A stretch of 64,000 nucleotides of DNA from Lysobacterales bacterium (GCA_022841325.1 JALHRS010000027.1:1-64000); one strand, 5' to 3'; shown: positions 16,218-26,087, counted from the stretch's first letter. Notes: a model not told the origin generated them from the letters alone. Program-made: numbers and translations.

Positions 16218-16966
16218 GGCGTTTGCGCCAGCACGCGCAACAGCGCGGCACGCTCAGCTTCCAGATCGCCGGAACTGGACACGGTCTCCGCCAGTTCCGC
16301 CTCGACCAGATCGCGAAAGCGCTGGCGCAGGCGGCGCACGGCCACCTGGATCGCCAGTTTGCCGATGCCGAGTTCCTGCGTCAGTTCGTGCACGCGCTGC
16401 GGATTGGGTTCTACCGTGAGATAGGGGGCGAGACGCTCGAACATCAGCGTCCGGCCACTTTTCTCGGCTTCGACCCTCAGCCGATCGCGGCTGCGCGAGA
16501 TCACCTGCAGACCAAAGCTGCGTTCGAAGATCGATTCCGGTGTCAGCGCCAGGCCGTGTTCATCGAGCAAGCGCTGTTCCAGTTCCGCGACCGCCTGCGG
16601 TGGCTCCGGCAGCGTCAGCGGAGGCGGCGCCGGTGGCGCCTCGACAAAGGACTGCAACTGATCCAGCAGATAGACCCGGAAACGGCCGGACTCGGCGGGA
16701 TTGCCGCTGCGGATGGCATCGGCGAGGTGCGCGAAGAAGCGCCGACAGCCATGCTGGGCGGCCTCGGGTTCCAGTTGCGAACTGCGCAAGAAGGCGTAGA
16801 CCGGGTACCAGTAATTGTGGCTGAGTTCGGTCAGCGGGTCGTTGCCCGACCCGCTGGAATCGGCGCGCAGCGCCGCCACCAGTGACCAGCGGGTATGGCC
16901 GAAGGCATCGGCTGACGATCCGAGTCCGGGATTTTTGCTCTGGTGCTGCACGGCCCACCTCCACAC
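16214..16966 (-). CDS. Sigma-70 family (ECF-like, TRWS-type) sigma factor, divergent
   Basis: 250 residues. Near residue 25 it has HTRWSLVAAL, the N-terminal signature of a group of ECF-like sigma factors common in Planctomycetes and present in Xanthomonadales. Region 2 is diverged (EAAQHGCRRFFAHLADAI where a typical factor has AEDLTQ.FF). The C-terminal part has a plausible region 4 helix-turn-helix (LGIGKLAIQVAVRRLRQRFRDLV). It may be a true sigma factor or a degenerate partner of the paralogue encoded 43 bases upstream. Its stop overlaps the kinase start by 4 bases. Confidence 0.7.
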   Translation of the reverse strand: MWRWAVQHQSKNPGLGSSADAFGHTRWSLVAALRADSSGSGNDPLTELSHNYWYPVYAFLRSSQLEPEAAQHGCRRFFAHLADAIRSGNPAESGRFRVYLLDQLQSFVEAPPAPPPLTLPEPPQAVAELEQRLLDEHGLALTPESIFERSFGLQVISRSRDRLRVEAEKSGRTLMFERLAPYLTVEPNPQRVHELTQELGIGKLAIQVAVRRLRQRFRDLVEAELAETVSSSGDLEAERAALLRVLAQTP

Positions 16967-17009
16967 CCCTGTCTTTCAATCCATGGCATACCGGCGGTGG
17001 CGGCGTCGA

Positions 17010-17777
17010 TTACAAGCTGGCCCGACCTCTGCCTGATCGCCTGGCCGCCATGTCCTGCAACGCCCCGCCCAGAGCCTCGCGCAGAATCTGCATCTCGGCT
17101 TCGACCGCTTCCTCCGAATCCACGGTTTCTGCCAGTTCGGCGCGAACCTGGGCACGAAGCCGGTGCCGCAAGCGATGGGTCGCGACCGCCAGGGTGTTGC
17201 TGCGCATGCCGAACTCTGCCGCCAGGCGGGCGTAATCCTCGGGATCCGGGGCCTCGATCAAAAAGCCGCGCAGCGCATCGAACAGCCTCAGCTTGCCGTT
17301 GCCTGCGGCCTCCTCGCGCAGCGCAGCCAGCGCCCGATCGACCACCGTCAGCGCCCATTGGCGCATGAACACGCGCTCCGGCCCGGCATCTTCGGAAACG
17401 TGCAGTTCCTCGATCACCTCGAGGCCATCGGCTATCTGCGCCCGAATCGTGCTGCTGCGCGCAGCGGCGGCATTGATCAGAAAACGCTTCAGCGCCGTCA
17501 GCAGCAGCGCCCGGAAGCGACCGCGCAGCGGATCGGCCTGGGTATCGATGCGGCGCTCGATCAGCGCCGTGAAAAAGGCCTGGGTCAGATCCTCGGCTTC
17601 GCTGGACGATCTGGCCCAGCGTCTCACATAGGCCAGCACCGGGCGCCGGTAGACCTGGCACAGGTGTGCGAGTGCCGAACGCGCGGCATCGGGGTCATCG
17701 CGACCGGCAAGAAAGACGCTCCAGCGCGTGGTGGGAAACATGCCCATCGCAGATCCCGGATCGGCCACCCAAGGCAC
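17010..17777 (-). CDS. ECF-like sigma factor, TRWS-type
   Basis: 255 residues. FPTTRWSVFLAG near the N terminus and a well-kept region 2 (SSEAEDLTQAFFTALIER, then GRFRALLLTALKRFL) mark a TRWS-type ECF sigma factor. Region 4 is visible as YARLAAEFGMRSNTLAVATHRLRHRLRAQV. ATGs at 17747 and 17741 are alternative starts closer to the TRWS motif. It is the first gene of the operon sigma-sigma-kinase-TonB receptor and is the better conserved of the two sigma factors. No anti-sigma factor is encoded nearby, so control by the kinase is a reasonable guess. Confidence 0.85.
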   Translation of the reverse strand: MPWVADPGSAMGMFPTTRWSVFLAGRDDPDAARSALAHLCQVYRRPVLAYVRRWARSSSEAEDLTQAFFTALIERRIDTQADPLRGRFRALLLTALKRFLINAAAARSSTIRAQIADGLEVIEELHVSEDAGPERVFMRQWALTVVDRALAALREEAAGNGKLRLFDALRGFLIEAPDPEDYARLAAEFGMRSNTLAVATHRLRHRLRAQVRAELAETVDSEEAVEAEMQILREALGGALQDMAARRSGRGRASL

Positions 17778-17816
17778 AGGACTATAGCGAGGAGCCGGGC
17801 GCCGCGGAAAACGGGA

Positions 17817-17957
17817 AACGGGGCACGGGGCACGGGGCAGGGGAAGAGCATGCGACCTGGCGCCTTACTGAAACCAGACAAGTCTGGACCCACCAATGGC
17901 CGGCAATGTGCCAGCCTTTCCCGCCCCGTGCCCCGTGCCCCGTGCCCCGTGCCCCGC
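17817..17957. repeat. Inverted heptamer arrays flanking a half palindrome
   Basis: A GGGGCAC array (17817-17843) and its reverse complement CCGTGCC array (17923-17957) flank a single CCAGACAAGTCTGG palindrome (17875-17893). The island separates the sigma operon from the divergent hutU. Confidence 0.88.
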
Positions 17958-18007
17958 TTCCGCCGGCGCCGCTATCATGCCGCTACCGAATTCTGTGAGT
18001 GGCGCCC

Positions 18008-19672
<1,665 letters not shown>

Positions 19673-19676
19673 GGGC

Positions 19677-20105
19677 TGGTTGTTGGTTGTCGGTTGTCGG
19701 TTGTCGGTAGAAGCGGGCTCACGCGGAGACGCGGAGGGCGCGGAGACGAGCGGTTGTCGGTTGCTGGTTTCGGCAATGGAGCGGGAGTTGGAGCTTGGTG
19801 CCGTTATCGGTGCGTCTTGCCATGAAGCCGCGTGAAATTGGCCGTCGCCCGAGGCGAGGTGCTGCGGCGCCGCGTTGCCAGAGGCTGCAGTAGCGTAGGG
19901 TGGATCCGCCGCAGGCGTATCCACCGTTGAGTTTGCGGCAAGCTTGGCGGCAGAATCCGCTGCGCGGGTTCCGCCCTACCGAAGCTGTAGCTGTCCGTCG
20001 CAGCTTTTCTCCGTGCCCTCCGCGTCTCCGCGTGAGTTGCTCCTACCGACAACCGGCAACCGACAACCGACAACCGACAACCGACAACCGACAACCGACA
20101 ACCGC
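19677..20105. repeat. Heptamer-armed inverted repeat island between hutU and pgk
   Basis: The gene-free stretch between the two convergent genes is symmetric. Outer arms are GGTTGTC repeats (19677-19708) and GACAACC repeats (20046-20105). Inner 22-base arms CTCACGCGGAGACGCGGAGG.. (19718-19739) and their exact reverse complement (20015-20036) follow. The middle holds a GTAGGGTGGATCC...CCGCCCTACC repeat (19895-19980). The right array ends at the pgk stop codon. No ORF is believable here. Confidence 0.9.
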
Positions 20106-21284
20106 TCACCCCGCCGCGCGCTGCTCCAGCATGGCCACCGCTGGCAGGGTCTTGCCTTCGAGGAACTCGAGGAAGGCGCCGCCGCCGGTGCTGATGTAGC
20201 CGACGTCGTTTTCGATGCCGTATTTCTCGATGGCGGCCAGGGTGTCGCCACCGCCGGCAATCGAGAAGGCCTGGGATTTGGCAATCGCCAGCGCGATCGC
20301 CTTGGTGCCCTCGCCGAAGGCGTCGAATTCGAACACGCCGACCGGACCGTTCCAGACCACGGTACCGGCCTTGGCGATGAGTTCGGCGTAGAGCGCGGCG
20401 GTCTTCGGGCCGATATCCAGGATCATCTCCTCGGCGGAGACGGTCTCGATGCCCTCGATCGTGATTTCCGAATCAGCGGCGAAGGCTGGCGCAGTGACCA
20501 CGTCCAGCGGTAGCGGAATGCTGGCGCCTCGGGCCTCGGCCTTGGCAACGATGGCACGGGCGGCGTCGAGCAGATCGGGTTCGTGCAGGGATCGGCCCAC
20601 ACCGAAACCGGCGGCGGCGATGAAGGTATTGGCGATGCCGCCGCCGACGATCAGCTGATCGACCTTGTCGACCAGGCTGCCCAGCAGTTCCAGTTTGGTC
20701 GAGACCTTGGAGCCGGCGACAATAGCCAGCAAGGGCCGTGCCGGCTGTTTCAGCGCTTTGGCCAGCGCATCGAGTTCCGCGGCCAGCAAGGGGCCAGCGC
20801 AGGCGACGGGCGCATATTTGGCAACACCATGGGTCGATGCCTGGGCGCGGTGAGCGGTGCCGAAGGCGTCCATGACAAACACATCGCAGAGTGCGGCCAT
20901 GCGCCGAGACAGGGCTTCGTCATCCTTGCCCTCGCCGGCGTTGAAGCGCACGTTCTCGCACAGCGCGAGTTCGCCGGGCGCGAGCTCGACACCATCCAGC
21001 CAGTCGCGCACCAGTGGCACCGGCTGCCCCAGATGTGCACTCAACCATTCCGCCACCGGCGCCAATGAGGAGTCCGGATCGTAGACGCCCTCCTTGGGTC
21101 GCCCCAGATGCGACATGACCATGACCCGGGCGCCGGCAGCCAGCGCCGCGCGGATCGTCGGCAGTGCTGCTGTCAGACGCTGTTCGCTGCTGATCTGGCC
21201 ATCCTTGATCGGTACGTTGAGGTCTTCCCGGATCAATACACGCTTGTGGTGCAGATCCAGGTCGGTCATGCGCAGGAAGGTCAT
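20106..21284 (-). CDS. pgk: Phosphoglycerate kinase
   Basis: 392 residues, the normal length. It transfers phosphate between 1,3-bisphosphoglycerate and ADP in glycolysis and gluconeogenesis. Visible are the N-terminal REDLNVP (usually RVDFNVP), [10 protein letters not shown], the hinge and nucleotide site [12 protein letters not shown], and [16 protein letters not shown] 21284 gives MTFLRMTDL; the ATG at 21269 (MTDLDLHHK) is a possible alternative. Upstream on the minus strand CTATCCTATCC could contain the -10. pgk is separate from gpmI and pyk, which lie 13-15 kb away. Confidence 0.97.
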   Translation of the reverse strand: MTFLRMTDLDLHHKRVLIREDLNVPIKDGQISSEQRLTAALPTIRAALAAGARVMVMSHLGRPKEGVYDPDSSLAPVAEWLSAHLGQPVPLVRDWLDGVELAPGELALCENVRFNAGEGKDDEALSRRMAALCDVFVMDAFGTAHRAQASTHGVAKYAPVACAGPLLAAELDALAKALKQPARPLLAIVAGSKVSTKLELLGSLVDKVDQLIVGGGIANTFIAAAGFGVGRSLHEPDLLDAARAIVAKAEARGASIPLPLDVVTAPAFAADSEITIEGIETVSAEEMILDIGPKTAALYAELIAKAGTVVWNGPVGVFEFDAFGEGTKAIALAIAKSQAFSIAGGGDTLAAIEKYGIENDVGYISTGGGAFLEFLEGKTLPAVAMLEQRAAG

Positions 21285-21352
21285 GGGCAAGTTTCTCGGG
21301 CTGGCGGGTCTTGGGGGATAGGATAGCTGGCGGGCAGGGGGCGCGGGACTTC

Positions 21353-21659
21353 GGGACTCGGGACTCGGGACTCGTCTCGCGACAGCGTCATTGCGAGCGC
21401 AGCGAAGCAATCCAGTGCTGTTGCAAGGGGCATCTGGGAGTTGTTGCTGCGCTTGCCTCGTCCCGCATGCAAGCCATGCCTGCAAGACGATGCGGGCTGC
21501 CTGGGAGGGCGCCGCGCTGCGGCGCCGCTTTGCACCAACCGAAGATCAAGAGCGGCCGCGCAGGCGCGCATCCCTCCACATGCACGCTCCGATCCGGGCG
21601 ATTCGTTCATTGGGCCTGGGCCGAACGCCCGTAGCCTTTCCCCGTGCCCCGTGCCCCAT
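21353..21659. repeat. Mosaic repeat island: GGGACTC array, half CAATGACG element, GGCGCC repeat, CCGTGCC array
   Basis: Within the 580-base gap pgk-receiver gene, four modules occur in order: GGGACTC heptamers (21353-21374), a half copy of the GCGTCATTGCGA...CAATCCAG element (21385-21415), a copy of the GGGCGCCGCGCTGCGGCGCC repeat (21504-21577), and a short CCGTGCC array (21639-21659). The remaining ~200 bases before the next gene show no feature. Confidence 0.88.
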
Positions 21660-21864
21660 CTTCGACGACCATCGGGCAATTTCCCACCATCCGCTGGCGC
21701 ATGGCCCCCTGTTTGACGGATGCTTGCAGCGTCGGCATCTTGGCGGGCGTCTGCGGACGTGAACCATGCCGCAGGAAATGCAGTGCCGAATCGGCATGCT
21801 CTCGCTCCCGCTGTCGGCTGGGGAGCCGCGGCGGGACCGATGACTGTGGACACAAGGGGAAACC

Positions 21865-22344
21865 ATGGGCCTGTTCGACTTTATTCGCGGCGTGTTTGGC
21901 GGCAAGAGCTCCGACGATCGCCGCACCAGAAACCGACCTCGGGTCAAACGCGGCACGCAGATTCTGATCGTGGACGATTCCACCACCGTCGTCACCTTGC
22001 TGCGGCGCATGCTTGAGCAGAACGGCTACGAGCCGCTCGAAGCCTTTGATGCCGAAACCGGCATCGAACTGGCCAAGGAAAACCTGCCGCGGCTGATCTT
22101 TCTCGACATCGTCCTGCCCGGCATGAACGGCTTTGCGGCGCTCCGTGCGCTGCGCCGTGATCCGCTCACCGCGGAAATCCCGATCATCATGATGAGCGGC
22201 AATGAACAGGCCACCGAGCATTTCTGGGCGCAGAAGATCGGCGCCGACGATTTCATGAAGAAGCCCTTCTCCAGGCCTGAAGTCTTTGCCCGCGTCGATC
22301 GCCTGCTGGCCCAGGCCAAGGCCAGGTCTGGGGAGCAGGAGTAG
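21865..22344 (+). CDS. Single-domain response regulator (PilG/PilH-like receiver)
   Basis: 159 residues. A ~32-residue basic N-terminal extension (MGLFDFIRGVFGGKSSDDRR...) precedes one receiver domain: acidic pair in ILIVDDS, phospho-acceptor Asp in IFLDIVLPGMNG, Thr/Ser switch MMSGN and conserved Lys in FMKKPFS. There is no output domain, so it probably acts by protein contact, as PilG, PilH and CheY do. No kinase is encoded beside it. The stop codon TAG runs directly into a GGTTGTT heptamer array. Confidence 0.85.
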   Translation: MGLFDFIRGVFGGKSSDDRRTRNRPRVKRGTQILIVDDSTTVVTLLRRMLEQNGYEPLEAFDAETGIELAKENLPRLIFLDIVLPGMNGFAALRALRRDPLTAEIPIIMMSGNEQATEHFWAQKIGADDFMKKPFSRPEVFARVDRLLAQAKARSGEQE

Positions 22345-22632
22345 GTTGTTGGTTGTTGGTTGTTGGTTGTTGGTTGTCGGAGCAGAGCTGGTTGGTAGGC
22401 GTCATTGCGAGGAACGCAGTGACGAAGCAATCCAGAATCGGCCCGCATCAATGCCCAGCGCTGGGTTCCTTCGCTGCGCTTGCCCCGACGCCGACGCCAG
22501 ACTGTTGTAGGTCCAGACAAGTCTGGACCTACGGAAAGCCTCAAGCCTGTAGCCTTTCCCCGTGCCCCGTGCCCCGTGCCCCGTGCCCCGTGCCCCGTGC
22601 CCCGACAACCGACAACCGACAACCGACAACCC
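22343..22632. repeat. Mosaic repeat island bounded by inverted heptamer arrays
   Basis: Order along the plus strand: GGTTGTT/C array (22343-22380), half GCGTCATTGCGA element (22399-22435), single palindrome GTCCAGACAAGTCTGGAC (22507-22532), CCGTGCC array (22559-22603), GACAACC array (22603-22632). The outer arrays are reverse complements. The left one begins at the stop codon of the receiver gene and the right one ends 9 bases before the SDR stop. Confidence 0.9.
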
Positions 22633-22641
22633 TGAACGGCC

Positions 22642-23400
22642 TCAGGCCAGATAGCCGCCATCGACCGGCAGCACGGTGCCGGTGACATAGGCGGCGCCGG
22701 GGCTGAGCAGGTAGAGCACGGCGGGGGCGATTTCGTTGGGCTGGGCCATGCGCTGCTGCGGAATCAGCGGCATGATCATCTTCAGGATGGCCGGCGTCTG
22801 GGTAATGGCGCTGGCAAACTTGGTGTCGGTCAGTCCCGGCAGTACCGCGTTGACGCGGATCTGCTGCTGCGCCAGTTCCTTGGCCCAGGCCTGGGTCATC
22901 GAAATGATCGCGGCCTTGGAGAAGGAATAGACGCCCTGGCCCCAGGCCGGGCGCACGCCGTTGACGCTGGCGATGTTGACGATGGAACCACCCTGCTGCA
23001 TGCGTCTGGCGGCCTGCTGGGTCATGTACCAGTAGCCGCGGATATTGACGTCGACGGTCTTGTGATAGGCGTCCAGACCCATGTCGAGCATGGGCCCGAA
23101 GTAGGGATTGGCGGCGGCGTTGTTGACCAGCAGTTGCGGCGTCAGGCCTTTCTGATCCAGCTCCGCGAACAGCGCGTCGATGGCTTCGGGCTCGCCGATA
23201 TGGGCGGCTACCGCGACGGCCTCGCCGCCGCCATCGCGGATGCTCCGGGCCACCGCCTCGCAGGCGTCCTGCCTGCGGCTGGAGATGATCACCCTGGCGC
23301 CGTGTGCGGCCAGCAGGCGCGCGGTCGCCTCGCCGATGCCGCGGCTGGCGCCGGTGATCAGGGCGGTCTTGCCGGAAAGATCGAAAGTGGCGGCGGACAT
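22642..23400 (-). CDS. SDR family oxidoreductase (3-oxoacyl reductase-like)
   Basis: 252 residues, classical short-chain dehydrogenase. The cofactor loop is TGASRGIG, NNAAANP is the NAG-type motif, the catalytic Ser is in NIASVNG, and Tyr/Lys are in YSFSK. The C terminus has the usual VLPGLTDT and GTVLPVDGGY. HSSRR-like residues after the second strand (IISSRRQD) favour NADP(H). The substrate cannot be told; FabG-like or sugar/steroid SDRs are all possible. It converges with the receiver gene. Confidence 0.9.
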   Translation of the reverse strand: MSAATFDLSGKTALITGASRGIGEATARLLAAHGARVIISSRRQDACEAVARSIRDGGGEAVAVAAHIGEPEAIDALFAELDQKGLTPQLLVNNAAANPYFGPMLDMGLDAYHKTVDVNIRGYWYMTQQAARRMQQGGSIVNIASVNGVRPAWGQGVYSFSKAAIISMTQAWAKELAQQQIRVNAVLPGLTDTKFASAITQTPAILKMIMPLIPQQRMAQPNEIAPAVLYLLSPGAAYVTGTVLPVDGGYLA

Positions 23401-23448
23401 GCAATTCTCCTGAGCTTTGGCTTGAGCGGATGGCCCCGAGTCTGCATG

Positions 23449-23613
23449 CTAGTGTGGTGTGTCATAAATACCTTGAACTATTTCCGCGTCTTTCGACGCC
23501 GATGCTGCGTTGCTCGTCGGCGCCATGGCGCTGCCATGACTTCTCCTCGCGCCTTGCCTCGGGCCGAAATCCATCGGAAATTTCTTCAAGCTATTCATGA
23601 CACACCACACTAG
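23449..23613. mobile_element. MITE-like element, 165 bp, with ~38-bp terminal inverted repeats
   Basis: The ends CTAGTGTGGTGTGTCATAAAT and (reverse complement of the right end) CTAGTGTGGTGTGTCATGAAT match almost base for base for about 38 bases, down to CTTGAA...TTTCCG. The interior has no credible gene, though short ORFs run through on both strands. It sits between two SDR genes and may carry the promoter region of the plus-strand one. A degenerate relative of the core may be at 1361-1520. No transposase is in the window, so it would be non-autonomous. Confidence 0.75.
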
Positions 23614-23640
23614 ATCGTGATCCATCCAAGGGGACAGGCC

Positions 23641-24447
23641 ATGGCGGGGCGGCGGGTGCTGGTGACCGGTGCGGGCAGCGGACTGGGCCGTGAGCTGGCG
23701 CTGGGTTATGCCCGACGCGGCGATCGGGTCGCCTGCGTCGATCTCTACGCCGATCGGGCCGATGAAACCGTGCGCCTGTTGCCGGGGGGCGGACATCTGG
23801 CGCTGGTCGCCGATGTCGGCTCGGATGCGGCCATGGCGGCGCTGAAAGCCCAGGTCATGGGCGCCTGGTCGGGTCTGGACGTGCTGGTCAACAACGCCGG
23901 CATTGCCTGTGGCGGAGAGTGTGCCCGCACCAGCGCCGCGGAATGGCAGCGCACCATCAACGTCAATCTGATGGGCGTGGTTCGTGGCGTGCGCGAATTC
24001 GTGCCGATGATGGAAGCCCAGGGCTCCGGCCGGGTCATCAACGTGGCGTCCTTCGCCGGGCTGGCCGGTGCACCGGGCCTGGGTGCCTATGGCGTGTCCA
24101 AGGCCGGCGTGGTGGCCCTGTCCGAGGGCATGCGCGCCGAACTGCAGCCCAGGGGCATCCACGTCAGCGTGCTTTGTCCGAGTTTCTTCAAGACCAATCT
24201 GCTGCAGTCCTTCCAGGGCGAATCCGATGTGCCGCTCAAGCACATGGCCGCCAAGCTGATGGAAAGCAGCCCGATCAATGCCGCCGATGTGGCCCGCTTC
24301 ACCATCGAGGAGAGCGAGCGCGGCCGCTTCCTGCTGCTGCCACACAAGGACACCCGCATCCGCTGGTGGCTGAAGCGTTGGCTACCCGGCCTGTATTTCC
24401 GCGAACTGCTGCGCTATGTGGCCAAGAACACGCGCAAGGCGGGGTGA
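23641..24447 (+). CDS. SDR family oxidoreductase
   Basis: 268 residues. Motifs are TGAGSGLG (cofactor loop), NNAGIACGG, NVASFAG with the catalytic Ser, and YGVSK with the catalytic Tyr and Lys. The C-terminal tail is long and basic (IRWWLKRWLPGLYFRELLRYVAK), which could make a membrane-associated amphipathic helix, as in several lipid-acting SDRs. ATG 23641 is preceded by AAGGGGA at a good distance, so the GTG at 23617 is not used. It is divergent from the SDR at 22642 but too different to be a recent duplicate. Confidence 0.9.
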   Translation: MAGRRVLVTGAGSGLGRELALGYARRGDRVACVDLYADRADETVRLLPGGGHLALVADVGSDAAMAALKAQVMGAWSGLDVLVNNAGIACGGECARTSAAEWQRTINVNLMGVVRGVREFVPMMEAQGSGRVINVASFAGLAGAPGLGAYGVSKAGVVALSEGMRAELQPRGIHVSVLCPSFFKTNLLQSFQGESDVPLKHMAAKLMESSPINAADVARFTIEESERGRFLLLPHKDTRIRWWLKRWLPGLYFRELLRYVAKNTRKAG

Positions 24448-24454
24448 GGGCGGG

Positions 24455-24876
24455 CTGTTGGTTGTCGGTTGTCGGTTGTTGGTTGTGGGTTGTGGGTTGT
24501 GGGTTGTGGGTTGTGGGTTGTCGGTCAAAGCTGGCGCAGGCGAGGACCTGCGCCGGTGCTTGCTGTTGTAGGTCCAGACTTGTCTGGACGCTTTGCCATC
24601 AACCGGAGCAGAAGCGTCCAGACGAGTCTGGACCTACAGACGTTCCCTTATCCGGAGTGGCCGGACAAGTCCGGACCTGCACGAGCTCCCGCACGTAGAG
24701 CGTCACGTAGCCCGCTACGCGGCCAACGTGACCTACGGAAGCAGGCGCCACTCCGCGTGAGATCATTCTTGCCAACCAGCAACCCGCAACCCGCAACCAG
24801 CAACCAGCAACCAGCAACCAGCAACCGACAACCGACAACCGACAACCGACAACCGACAACCGACAACCGACAACCG
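24455..24876. repeat. Heptamer-armed repeat island between SDR and ispA
   Basis: The left array has GGTTGTC and GGTTGTG units (24455-24526). The centre holds a full double palindrome GTAGGTCCAGACTTGTCTGG.. / ..CCAGACGAGTCTGGACCTAC (24568-24637), a variant CCGGACAAGTCCGG (24661-24675) and a CACGTAG...GTGACCTAC fragment (24701-24737). The right array (24772-24876) passes from AACCCGC to AACCAGC to AACCGAC units and stops three bases before the ispA stop codon. No gene lies in this 431-base stretch. Confidence 0.9.
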
Positions 24877-24878
24877 CC

Positions 24879-25775
24879 TCAGCTCTCCCGCTCGGCCACA
24901 TAGTGAGCCAGCCCGCGCAGCGTGTCGGCCTTCTGATCGAATTCACTGAGGGCGCCGATGGCGGCCGCCAGATGCAGTTGGGTCAAGCGTCGCGATTCAT
25001 CTATGCCGACCAGGGCCGGATAGGTCGGCTTGCCGCGGGCCAGATCGGAACCCTGGGGCTTGCCCAGGATTTCGGTGGTGCCGAGCACGTCGAGGATGTC
25101 GTCATGAATCTGGAAGGCAAAGCCCAACTCGCGGCCATAGCAATCCAGTGCTGCGTATTGCTCGCTATGCTCTGCACAGCCGGCCGCCAATGCCCCGAGC
25201 AGTACCGAGGCTCGAATGAGCTCACCGGTCTTGTAGCGATGCATCCGCTCCAGTTCCGGCAGCGTCAGCGACTGCCCTACGGCGGCCAGGTCTATGGCCT
25301 GCCCACCGGCCATGCCGCGCGATCCGCAGGCGCCGGCCAGCAGCCGCAGCATGGCCAGCTGCGCCGTGGCCGGCCACAGACCCGAGGCGCTGGCCAGCAC
25401 CTCGAAGGCTAGGGCCTGCAGGGCGTCTCCGGCCAGAATGGCCTCGGCTTCGCCAAAGGCGATATGGCAGGTGGGCTTGCCGCGGCGCAGCTCGTCGTTG
25501 TCCATGGCCGGCAGATCGTCATGGATCAGTGAATAGGCGTGGATGATCTCCACCGCCGCGGCGGGAGGATCGAGCTGCTCGGGCGGCGCACCCAGCGCCT
25601 TGCCGGCGGCGTAGACCAGGGCCGGCCGCAATCGCTTGCCGCCGCCCAGCACGCTGTAGCGCATGGCCTGGTGCAGGCGCTGGGGGAGCTGCTCGGCCGC
25701 TGGCAGCGAGCCTTGCAGCGCGTGCTCGGCGCGTGCGGCCGCCTCGGCAAGAAACTCCAGAACCGGAAAAGGCAT
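24879..25775 (-). CDS. ispA: Farnesyl diphosphate synthase (polyprenyl synthetase)
   Basis: 298 residues. It condenses IPP with DMAPP/GPP to farnesyl diphosphate, the precursor of undecaprenyl and quinone side chains. The first Asp-rich motif is DDLPAMDND and the second DDILDVLG; GGGKRLRP binds IPP. The length and motif spacing match IspA of gammaproteobacteria. It follows xseB by 11 bases, the common xseB-ispA pair; dxs, often third in that operon, is not here. The 3' end abuts a heptamer array. Confidence 0.95.
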   Translation of the reverse strand: MPFPVLEFLAEAAARAEHALQGSLPAAEQLPQRLHQAMRYSVLGGGKRLRPALVYAAGKALGAPPEQLDPPAAAVEIIHAYSLIHDDLPAMDNDELRRGKPTCHIAFGEAEAILAGDALQALAFEVLASASGLWPATAQLAMLRLLAGACGSRGMAGGQAIDLAAVGQSLTLPELERMHRYKTGELIRASVLLGALAAGCAEHSEQYAALDCYGRELGFAFQIHDDILDVLGTTEILGKPQGSDLARGKPTYPALVGIDESRRLTQLHLAAAIGALSEFDQKADTLRGLAHYVAERES

Positions 25776-25786
25776 CGTGCGGTGGC

Positions 25787-26050
25787 TCAGGGTGTTTCCG
25801 GATCCAGCCGCACGCGACCGCTGGGATCGTTGCCCTTGAGCAACAGATCGACACGCAACTCAGCCTCGTTCAGCGCCTGCTGGCAGTTCTGGTACAGCAA
25901 CATGCCGCGCTCGAAGGCCTTGACCGAATCTTCCAGCGTCAGTTCGCCATGCTCCATGCGCGCCACCAGCGACTCGAGTTCGTCCAGAGACTTCTCGAAA
26001 TCAGCGATGGCACCGGGCTGCGCCGGGGAATTGGATTCGGTCTTGCTCAT
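25787..26050 (-). CDS. xseB: Exodeoxyribonuclease VII small subunit
   Basis: 87 residues. The conserved core is FEKSLDELESLVARMEHGELTLEDSVKAFERGM, followed by LYQNCQQAL. It is the small helical subunit that multimerises on XseA to form the single-strand-specific nuclease ExoVII. The ATG at 26050 lies 9 bases after a plausible TACCTT -10 box. xseA is not in the window. Confidence 0.95.
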   Translation of the reverse strand: MSKTESNSPAQPGAIADFEKSLDELESLVARMEHGELTLEDSVKAFERGMLLYQNCQQALNEAELRVDLLLKGNDPSGRVRLDPETP

Positions 26051-26058
26051 GGGCGCGC

Positions 26059-26087
26059 AAGGTAGCGCAGCCGCCTTGCCGGGGCAA
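26059..26087 (-). promoter_or_regulatory. Putative xseB-ispA promoter
   Basis: On the minus strand, TTGCCC (26087-26082) and TACCTT (26064-26059) are separated by 17 bases, a sigma-70-like arrangement ending 8 bases before the xseB ATG. It would give a very short leader. Confidence 0.45.

Noticed and set aside
14778-16424. 548-codon plus-strand open frame
   Set aside because: It is opposite the Ser/Thr kinase with all its motifs, and its product is a Gln/His/Arg-rich sequence typical of GC-frame shadows.
23449-23613. Protein-coding gene in the MITE-like element
   Set aside because: Open frames occur on both strands, as expected for a palindromic element, and there is no ribosome binding site.
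24772-24876. CRISPR array
   Set aside because: The unit is 7 bases, continuous and without spacers, and there are no cas genes.
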